A stretch of 64,000 nucleotides of DNA from Zantedeschia hybrid cultivar (Eukaryota; Streptophyta; Magnoliopsida; Alismatales; Araceae), in assembly GCA_030544215.1 (NCBI GenBank), contig JARZZO010000009.1, positions 52,757,129 to 52,821,128 on the forward strand. The letters are read 5' to 3'. Shown in pieces: positions 56,549-64,000 of the stretch. The translations under genes and the position numbers were made by a program. Each line of letters starts with the position of its first letter. Position 1 is the first letter of the stretch. The notes under the pieces are model-generated. The model ran no database searches. It was not told where the DNA came from and was given only the letters and a program-made list of their open reading frames with translations.

Positions 56549-56966
56549 ACCAGCAGATTCACATAACATACTCAGAAAATCTGAACATTGCATTTCATTA
56601 CTTTCAATCACCATGGATGAACATCAAGGGGAAGAAAGAAGTTTCTGTGAATATTAAAATGAAAGAAAAAAATATTATAAGAAAGTAAGGAGACAGAAAT
56701 AAACCCCTTCTTCACCCCCACTCTACCTTGGAGAGGGGATGAGAAGGGAGGATGGCTCTTGAAGCCTACAATCTTGCTCTCTTCTTCTCTAGCACTCTTC
56801 CTTTCCTTTTCTCTTCTTTTTTCCTTCTTTTTTATCTCTTGGGATGTAGGAGATGGAGGAGAATGGAGGAGGGAGACGTGCTCCTCCTGGCCTCTCTCTT
56901 TTCTTCTTCTCTTTTCTCTTTTTTGGGATTTTTGTCTCCAACTTTTTCTTGTAGAAGATGGGGATT

Positions 56967-56974
56967 CTTTTATA
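56967..56974 (-). promoter_or_regulatory. TATA box of LTR C
   Basis: The minus strand reads TATAAAAG, the counterpart of 3992-3999 and 32224-32231. Conservation in all three LTRs supports it as the core promoter of the family. Confidence 0.6.
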
Positions 56975-57660
56975 GATAAAGTTGAATTACTTTTGGGAGG
57001 TAGATTAGGCATCCATTAGCTTTGGATTAGGGATAAGAAAACCCCTCTTAAGAGCCCTCCAATGAGGCCACAACACTTAGAGAATCATGATTGATTTCTC
57101 TTTCTGCTTTTCACCTACCCTCTTCTAGAAGAATCTTGAGGGGGGGACCACTTGCTTTTCTTCTTATCCTCCTTTAGGCAGATTTGAACATGGGCCAAAG
57201 GGATAAGAATAGGCCATGGGGGGGACCATTTGGGTCCTTTTAAAGGCTGCCACGAAATTGGACTTTTGCCTTTACTTTTTGGGCCCAAATTGGCCCTATT
57301 GGGCTTCTTTTGCTTAAGATAATGGGCCCGGACCTGCCCCTTGGATTTCTTCATCATTTGGGCTGAAAGTAACCCCTTGTTGACTTCCTTTGGCTTGTAA
57401 AATTGGGCTTGACTGTTGCCCCTTAAATCTTCTTCATTTGGGCCTTCTTGGACAATCTTTGCACAATTGTTTGGACCTTCTTTACTTGAGATAATGGGCC
57501 CGGTTGTACCATTGGATTCCTTCACCATTTGGGCCCTAGAGTGGCCCCTTTTTTTATTCATTTGGCTTGCAAAATAGGCATGACTATTGTCCATTAACCC
57601 TCTCTTTACTTGGAAAAAATTATTTGGATTTTTCTCTTTGCTCATTTTTTGGTGACAACA

Positions 57661-59595
57661 CATGACGCAGATAAGCTAGAGTCCAGAACTGACAAATGCA
57701 TATTTGTGGGATATCCGAAGGAAACTTATGGATATTACTTTCATCATCCTTGTGAACAAAAGGTGTTTGTGTCCAGGAGAGCTGTCTTTCTAGAAGAATA
57801 TTATATTCTCCAGAAGGACATTGGGAGTAAAGTAACTTTGGAAGAAATTTCAAACCCACAAACTGCTAATGGTTCATCAGATGGACTGTCAACTTCTGAA
57901 CATGTTCAAAATAATACACAGGAACCTCGTAGGTCTGAAAGAGTACCTAAATCACCAGAAAGATATGTGGGACATATTAATTTGGATGGTTCAAGGATAC
58001 TCTATAATGAGGATGATGATCCTAAGACTTACCAGGAGTCCATTGAAAGTCTAGAGGCCGGAAAAAGTCGGTAAGCCATGAATTCTTAAATACAGTCCAT
58101 GTACATCAACCAAGTTTAGAACTTGGAAGATTTACCCGATGGTATAGTACCTATCGGCTACAAATGGATCTTTAAAAGAAAGATCGGTGCAGATGGACGT
58201 ATTGAGACTTATAAAGCAAGATTAGTGGCGAAAGGCTATCGTCAAAGACAAGCTGTTAACTATGACGAAACCGTTTCACCCGTTGCCATGATTAAGTCTA
58301 TCAGAATTCTTCTCGCCATTGCTGCCTACCATGATTATGAAATCTGGCAGATGGATGTGAAGACTGCCTTCCTCATTGAAAACCTTGAGGAGGAAGTGTA
58401 TATGATACAACCAGAATGATTCACATCCAAAGAATCTCCAGACATGGTATGCAAGTTCCAGAGGTCCATTTATGGACTGAAGCAAGCTTCCCGAAGCTAG
58501 AACATAAGATTTGATGAGGCAATCAAATCTTATGGCTTCATTAAGAATGAAGATGAGCCCTGTGTGTACAAGAAAAATAATGGGAGCGCAATCACATTTC
58601 TGATTCTTTACGTTGACGACATCCTACTCATTGGGAATGATGTAGGAATGATGTCATCGGTAAAGATATGGCTGTCAAAGAACTTCTCTATGAAGGATTT
58701 GGGAGAAGCATCTTACGTATTAGGAATACGGATCTATAGAGATAGATCAAAGAAGATGCTTGCTTTAACCCAATCCATGTACATAAAAACTATTGTCAAA
58801 AGGTTTGACATGGAAAATTTCAAGAGAGGTCTCATACCGATGAGACATGGAATTTCACTTTCTAAAGGTCAGTCTCCCAAGACACCTAAAGAGAGGGCTG
58901 TGATGGATAAGGTTTCCTATGCTTCTACCATAGGCTCCATCATGTATGCCGTGCTATGTACTAGACCTGATGTAGCATATGCTCTAAGTGTTACGAGCAG
59001 ACATTAGGCGGATCGAGGTGATGAACATTGGAAGGCTATGAAATGCATCCATAAGTACTTCAGAAGGACTAAGGATTTATTTCTAGTCTATGGAGGAGGA
59101 GACTTAAAGCTGCAAGGATATATTGACTCGAGTTTTCAGTCTAATCCTGATGGCAGCAAGTCAACATCAGGTTTTGTCTTCACACTCGGCGGGGGAGCAG
59201 TGAGCTGGAAGAGTTCCAAGAAGGATACCATTGCTGATTCGACAACGGAAGTCGAGTATATTGTTACTGCTAAAGCCACCAAGGAAGCTGTATGGATGAA
59301 GAAATTCATCGGTGATCTTGGTGTGGTGGAAAGCATATCTGGTCCCGTCCCACTGCTGTGTGACAACAATGGGGAGATTGCTCAAGCGAAAGAGCCGAGG
59401 TCTCATCAGAAGTTGAAGCACATTCTGCGGCACTTTCATCTGATCAGAGAGATTATAGCTCGAGGAGATGTCGTGGTAGAAAGAGTTGCTTCAGCCAACA
59501 ACATAGCAGATCCACTGACAAAGCCTTTGTCTCAAAATGTCTTTGAGCGTCACTTAGAGAATATGGGTATTCTGTATAAAAGTGATTGGCTTTAG
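57661..59595 (+). pseudogene. pol: Ty1/copia pol, 3' part (end of integrase, RT, RNase H)
   Basis: The frame opens at the X2 boundary inside the integrase tail (RTDKCIFVGYPKETYGYYF, PRRSERVPKSPERY). RT follows with YKWIFKRKIGADGRI, ARLVAKGYRQRQAVNYDETV, WQMDVKTAFL, EEEVYMIQPE, RSIYGLKQASRS and the catalytic YVDD at 58609-58620. RNase H follows with YIDSSFQSNPDGSKSTSGF, STTEVEYI, LLCDNNGEIAQA and ASANNIADPLTKPLS. The order integrase-RT-RNase H defines Ty1/copia. In-frame stops at 58072, within 58087-58125, and at 58417, about 58498 and 59005 show decay. The 5' part of the element is off the left edge of the window beyond X2. Confidence 0.92.
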
Positions 59596-59609
59596 CCCAA
59601 GTGGGAGAT
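59596..59609 (+). other. Polypurine tract of the copia element
   Basis: The bases cccaagtgggagat directly precede TGTTAGTATT. A aagtggGAGAt run a few bases after the pol stop is the usual plus-strand primer of plant copia elements. Confidence 0.8.
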
Positions 59610-61188
59610 TGTTAGTATTAGATGGTCTCAAAGCCAATCCGATACTATGTATTGATTCAGTTTATTAATAAATGGCATTAATTCATTGTGTGTAATTAAT
59701 TCGATCCATGTTTATCGTATCACGATGAAGTCCATGAACATGTGCAATAATGTTCGGATTATGATGAGATCATAATTACGGGACCAAAGGTTTATAAACA
59801 CATATTCTTAATTGTTCATAGTCATAGGATGTTTGAGAAGGACATCAAACATCCGGATAGATTAGTATAGGTTACTTCAGCTCATATGATGAGGGTAACT
59901 GATCCTATAAGTCACTTGTGTGAAGACACTATGCTGGACCTGTAGGTGCTCATTGGCGAATGAGTTCACTGAACTTATTTGACTATGAATCGCTGGATGG
60001 TAAACACCTCACTATTAACCAGCTTGATTCTTTTGTCACGGTTGCGTAGATGATCCTTGGACCTGAGACACTAAAGATATCTCGTTGGTAGGTTTCTGAA
60101 CTTTGACCTTGAATAACGAATCCCTAACCATGGGTTATCAATAAGTCAAGTGATCGGGTTCAGGGAAATGCCTTCGAAGGTAATTGTGTGTTCAATACGG
60201 GATCATCCGCTCTCGATAGTTTGAGAGAGAATGTTCTGGGAATGATGCGCTCAAGTCCCTGGCCAGGGCGGACTCTGTATCAAATAAAGAGTTATCTGAT
60301 ATAGATTAGCAGCATCTGATTCAAGTGAATCGACCAGCTAGGGTTTAACAGTAAACCATACCCTAGGTCGATTCGAGAACATTGCACGGATGAAGGATTA
60401 TGTCCGCACGGTAACTGTTGACGAAAAGGTTCCAATCGAGGGTTGCGATAACCCCAGTGCCATCTAGGATCACGTGATGTTGCTTGGCATCCAACGTGAT
60501 CGGAAGCCTGTCCGAATTTATTCTGGGACATTAAATTCGGCTGATTAATTAAATATAAGGATATTAATTAATTCAGTAGGTCCGTAAAGAGTTACTGGGC
60601 TTAATGGGTTATTAACTGGACTGGTAATTGGGCTTAGAGGGTCACACGCAAAAGATTTTCAAGTCGATGGATAATCCGACAGGATTTCGGATAAGTCTGG
60701 ATTTTTACGAAAAATCGCAAACAGACTTATTATAAAAGAACAGATACTACGTCGGGGGCCAGCAACCCTGACCTAGCCGTCGTTCTTTTTCTCTCTCTCC
60801 TCTCTACTAGGCGTGCGATACGAAGCGGCCATCTGGAGGCTCCGCTTCAACTCCCGACTGCTCCGCCTTCCATCCGACGGGGGATTCTGAATCCGCATGT
60901 TGCGGCGGATTACGCGCAGCCAGACGGGATCTAAGAACGCCGCATCGAGCGAGGAGGCGAGGACGATCCGTCGCGAGGTGAACCGCGTGGATACCGCTAG
61001 AGGTCGGGCACCTGCGCGGCTTGTGGCATCGCTCCGACGGAACCGGAAAACGAATGCATATTCGAATCCGAGCAAGGTAAATCCGATTTACTTCGGTTTT
61101 ATTTTGTTGATCGAAACGGGATGGATCCGATCCCGAATATTTTTTTCCGCTGCGTTTTTGGTCGGATCTCAACACAACGATCCCAACA
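59610..61188 (+). repeat. 3' LTR of the Ty1/copia element
   Basis: It begins TGTTAGTATTAG after the polypurine tract and ends GATCCCAACA, 1579 bp. The end is supported because the sequence from 61189 joins a host tandem repeat. A TATA box lies at 60731-60738. No further gene is present; short ORFs around 60770-61290 are not conserved features. The 5' LTR is outside the window, so age cannot be estimated. Confidence 0.85.
60731..60738 (+). promoter_or_regulatory. TATA box of the copia LTR
   Basis: TATAAAAG lies about 1.1 kb into the LTR, followed by a pyrimidine-rich tract (ctttttctctctctcctctc, about 60785-60804), as is usual near LTR transcription starts. Confidence 0.6.
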
Positions 61189-61285
61189 ATGCCAACATAT
61201 ACATCATTATGAAAAACTGTATATTCGTAAATACCAAAAACATATACATCATTATGAAAAATTGTATATTCGTAAATGCCAAAAA
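61189..61285. repeat. 45 bp tandem repeat at the copia insertion site
   Basis: Two units of 45 bp start with catatacatcattatgaaaa at 61196 and 61241, and a partial unit end (atgccaa) directly follows the copia LTR at 61189. The copia element therefore probably inserted at atgcc within this array. Confidence 0.75.
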
Positions 61286-62382
61286 AGTATAAACGCAATT
61301 ATGAAAAGTTCATGCCTTATAATGCAAAAAATGATTTTCATAGGATCTTAAGTATAATTTTTAAGACTTCTAGATGTGTCCTCAAACCACTAAAAAAGAG
61401 TTAAATTTGGTAAAGAAGTGTTGAAAGAGGGTATAATAGCCAATTATAGAGAATATAGGGACTAAACTGTAAAAGTGCTAAAGGATAAGGATACTGGTAA
61501 GGAAAAGGATAAGGTACTGGTATGGTAAAGGATAAGAAAACTGGTAAGGTTTCTTAGCCCCCAAGAAACCCATGCCACCTCACTAGCCACATGTCATCTC
61601 CATCATAAAAGAGGGGAGACACATGTCCCCATCTTAAGGCATGCCATCACCTATAAATAGGGGGGTAACCCCTCCATTTCCCCCATCTCTTCTTCTCCTC
61701 ATCCTTGCCCACGCCCAAAAGAGAAAGAGAGAGAGAAAGAGAGGAAGAGAGGAAGAGAGAAAGAGAGGAAGAGAGAGAGAGATATAGAGTAAGAACAGGG
61801 ATTGCTCGCGAGGGTTTTTCACGCACGAAGTAGGTTCCTGCTATGTCCAAGAGAGCTTCTAGTTAAAGGCAAGTACATGGTCCCGTCTCCAAGTTATTTT
61901 CCTATCGCAAATGGTTTATTTTCAAATATGTATTTTCCTAAAAATTTAAGTAGATGCTACTGAGCTGTTATGCTACCGAAATGACATAAGAGCCTAAATG
62001 GACTCTCAACCCATGCCTAAATGCCATGCTATAAGCCTCCCATGTTAAAATCGAACATGCTTATGGACAGTGCCACCTTAGGAGTCCATGTGTCCGAATT
62101 ATACAAGCATCCTTGTGAGGCGGACATTAAGTTAAAAGACGCAAGCCGAAGCAAACGGGTAACATCCTAGTTACAGTTCTTCCATCCAAGTAGGACGGGT
62201 GGGTCCCCCTGCTGCGTAATGGATGTGCCAATGGGCATTTGTCTTACCGCTGGCTGCCTGTCATGTTAAATCTCTTCATGTTGTGATTTGGATGCATGTC
62301 CGTTAAATAAGTGGAAAGATTCATGTTGTTCGTATGCTATATACATATTTAGGACTTCATGCTATACCATGACTTTTAACCA
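61286..62382. other. Unassigned repeat-derived region with a TATA box, probably part of an LTR
   Basis: No protein-coding gene is seen. TATAAATA at 61652-61659 is followed by a ccattt...cccatctcttcttctcctc tract and then a GA-rich microsatellite (61725-61787), the arrangement of a plant LTR promoter. Short repeats such as ggataagg...actggtaagg occur at 61480-61545. I could not find the matching ends, so the element is not delimited. Confidence 0.4.
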
Positions 62383-62586
62383 TGCCATGATGCTATGCCA
62401 TACACCTATTATGCTTGTACTCATGCCATGCCATGATGCTATGCCCTACACCTATTATGCTTGTACTCATGCCATGCCATGATGCTATGCCATACACCTA
62501 TTATGCTTGTACTCATGCCATGCCATGATGCTATGTCATACACCTATTATGCTTGTACTCATGCCATGCCATGATGCTATGTCATA
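62383..62586. repeat. 46 bp tandem repeat, about 4.4 copies
   Basis: The landmark cacctattatgcttgtact occurs at 62403, 62449, 62495 and 62541, exactly 46 bp apart. Units are nearly identical, with shorter catgccatg sub-repeats inside. Confidence 0.95.
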
Positions 62587-62720
62587 ATCAAGTCAGACTA
62601 TTGTAGACACGCTAATTTTGACTTCATATTGAGTAAATTTCATGTCATAACAATAATGCCTCAAAATGGTCTGATTTTTAATCATTAATTATTTTTTATT
62701 ATTATTTTGAAAAATTCACT
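62587..62720. other. AT-rich spacer
   Basis: This short AT-rich stretch (attattttttattattatttt near 62685) separates the 46 bp array from the hairpin motifs. I see no feature in it. Confidence 0.5.
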
Positions 62721-63035
62721 GATTAACGTCGACCATGGCCGACGCCATTTAGATTTCTAGCTGAAAATAGTTTGGAATTAAATTCCTAAATTCAGATATA
62801 TTTAACTAAATAACGTCTTCCATAGACGACGCCATTTAGTTCCTAATCCGTCTAAATTTTTTATTTAAATTCAAATTAATTTTCTAATTATTTAAACCAC
62901 GTCACTCATGGACGAGGCCTTTTAGGTTTCTTAATGTTTTCTGGTTTCCTTTTCAAATTTTCTTTCTATTTTGGCTACTTTACTTAGCCAAATGGCGTCC
63001 CAGATGGACGACACGATTAAAACACTTTCTTGATA
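62721..63035. repeat. Four GACGTC/GACGCC hairpin motifs like those in the Tekay-type LTR
   Basis: Copies are at 62724-62752 (aacgtcgaccatggccgacg then ccatttag), 62811-62838, 62897-62925 and 62991-63028. Each has an arm of RACGTC or GGCGTC, a spacer of 6-10 bases, then GACGMC or GACGAGGCC and usually ATTTAG or TTTTAG. The surrounding sequence does not align with the Tekay-type LTR at 16-23 kb, so only the motif is shared. Confidence 0.7.
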
Positions 63036-63771
63036 AACTTGATTTGGCTGAGATAATCCGGTTCTAGAGGTTGAAAGGATTTCTAACTCCTTGGATGGCT
63101 ATCCCAAGCAAGTCGGATCCGTGGGAGAGCCCTTTTGAAGGCCAAAACTACTTCAAAACCTATTCTATATATACATACGTACATTGGCCTTTAAAAAAAG
63201 TTGATCATTGAAGGATTTGGAGTTCAAGGTAAGGTGAAAGGAGGCTCTCCTGAAGGAAAACGTGGATAGCATAAGGAGGCTTCTTCTTCTTCTTCCTCTT
63301 CCTCTATTGAAGCTTTGAAGATCCATAGCTATGAAGGGGCCAAACCAATCTCTTTTCTTACTAGTTTTTAGTCTAGTTTCTTAGATTTCTAGTTAGATTT
63401 TCATCACTGTTTTTCATGGTTTTGATTAGAATACTCATCTCATCACTCCATGATTCATACACCACATCATCCTTTTTCTCACCTATACATGTTAAGGGTT
63501 TAGAAGAACCACAAAACAAGTAAGTCTTCTTAGTTTAATTTATACTTGATTTCTTAGATAGAATGGATACTACTCTACCTCATAGCTCTAATCTTTATTT
63601 TTTCTTTCTTTTAGTCTAATCTCTTTTACAAGATTTGAAGGAGAAAGGCTTTGAAGAAGGAGAAAAGGCTTCAAGAAAACAAACAAAGACAAGAGTAAAA
63701 GAACAAGAAGAGGCTCTTCGTCTTTGGCCGGCCAAAGAAGGAGAACAAAGGACCCATAACTCTCTCAAATC
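63036..63771. other. Unassigned region with a second TATA-like site
   Basis: TATATATA at 63166-63173 is followed by ttcttcttcttcttcctctt (63282-63301), again an arrangement seen in LTR leaders. ORFs here have no recognisable domain. It may be part of the same LTR-like element as 61286-62720. Confidence 0.35.
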
Positions 63772-64000
63772 TAGGGCTGTCAACGGTTCGGGTCTGGGTA
63801 GACCCATGCCCAAAGTGAATAGACCCAGACCCGGTTCAGACCCAATAAAAATAATGGGTAAATGGGTAAATGGGTTGGGTCTTGGACCCACTTCTTATTT
63901 ATTTGATGTTGAAAGATAAATGGGCTTGGTATAGAATTTATTTATCTTAAATCTCTCTGTGTCGGATAATTTGGTTTGATTTTAGGTGTAAATTCCAAGA
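63772..64000. mobile_element. Possible hAT-like non-autonomous element end
   Basis: TAGGGCTGTCAACGG followed by repeated ggttcgggtc and agacccagacccgg phrases resembles the ends of small non-autonomous hAT-like elements common in plants. The other end and any 8 bp TSD are outside the window. It could instead be ordinary GGGTC/GACCC-rich repeat. Confidence 0.25.

Larger units (their letters stand above)
1..57660 (-). mobile_element. Tat-lineage Ty3/gypsy element X2 (outer, truncated by window edge)
   Basis: X2 is a giant LTR retrotransposon read on the minus strand. Its 5' LTR is at 50341-57660, gag-pol runs from 50221 down to 41607, a non-coding repeat region follows, and an antisense PMD gene occupies 38264 down to 36818 and 3316 down to 47. 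The 3' LTR lies left of the window. X1 splits it at 3317-36812 and a solo LTR splits its 5' LTR. Assignment to the Tat lineage rests on a second, complete RNase H domain after a degenerate first one, the CHHC gag knuckle and the size. The right flank (57661) enters a Ty1/copia reading frame, so X2 inserted into that element. The expected flanking duplicate of catga cannot be checked because the left end is absent. Confidence 0.9.
50341..57660 (-). repeat. 5' LTR of X2 (LTR C), with an insertion
   Basis: In the minus orientation it starts TGTTGTCACC at 57660 and ends ATGACA at 50341. Without the 2018 bp insertion and its duplicated TSD it is about 5297 bp, close to LTRs A and B. It has the same TATA box, 174 bp dimer (about 53040-53400) and hairpin motifs (for example 51275-51300, 51857-51883 and 52167-52196). 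It extends into copia coding sequence at 57661. Confidence 0.93.

Noticed and set aside
60773..61351. ORFs spanning the copia LTR end
   Set aside because: They cross the LTR/flank boundary at 61188 and show no domain.
63616..63919. ORFs on both strands near the right edge
   Set aside because: Charged, low-complexity peptides crossing the hAT-like repeat; no domain and no splice context.

Overview
This is plant nuclear DNA, almost certainly from a seed plant with a large, repeat-rich genome. I see no ordinary host gene, tRNA or rRNA. Essentially all of 1-61188 is nested LTR retrotransposons, and the last 2.8 kb is repeat-derived sequence I cannot assign. The plant origin rests on the families seen: a Tat-lineage Ty3/gypsy pol with two RNase H domains, a Tekay/Del-type gag with an initiator-methionine-tRNA primer site, a Ty1/copia pol, and a plant mobile domain (PMD) gene. 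I cannot name the species.

The nest can be read from target-site duplications (TSDs). (1) The oldest visible layer is a Ty1/copia element on + (57661-61188: 3' part of pol, polypurine tract, 3' LTR). (2) Its coding region was split by Tat element X2 on - (1-57660, continuing off the left edge; 5' LTR at 50341-57660). (3) X2 was split by Tat element X1 on + (3317-36812, TSD atgat), a complete relative of the same family with 5.2-5.3 kb LTRs. (4) X1 was split by a 7040 bp gag-only Tekay-type element (16047-23086, TSD agggt) and by a 1380 bp solo LTR (25591-26970, TSD aaaac). A further 2018 bp solo-LTR-like insertion (54531-56548, TSD accag) lies in the X2 5' LTR. Without its insertions X1 is about 25 kb, one of the giant Tat/Ogre-size elements.

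Both Tat elements share one plan: LTR, gag, CHHC knuckle, protease, long linker, RT, degenerate RNase H, second RNase H and integrase; then a long non-coding stretch with tandem arrays (a degenerate AAGTTC/AAATTC array, a 138 bp repeat, a 160 bp repeat and a 48 bp repeat); then an antisense gene for a PMD protein; then, in X1, an 82 bp array, a polypurine tract and the 3' LTR. The X2 antisense gene (47-3316 and 36818-38264, +) still shows introns. X1 landed inside one intron of only about 80 bp. The X1 copy of that gene has lost about 4 kb by a deletion with TGAAG at both ends.

Every coding region is broken by stops or frameshifts, mostly C-to-T or G-to-A in X1, so none looks autonomous now. 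The most unusual structure is a dispersed set of hairpins built on GAGTCTGCGC/GCGCAGACTC throughout the Tat LTRs downstream of the TATA box, also found in the 82 bp array outside the LTR. A second, unrelated hairpin family (GGCGTC...GACGCC followed by TTTAG) fills the Tekay-type LTRs and recurs at 62.7-63.0 kb.
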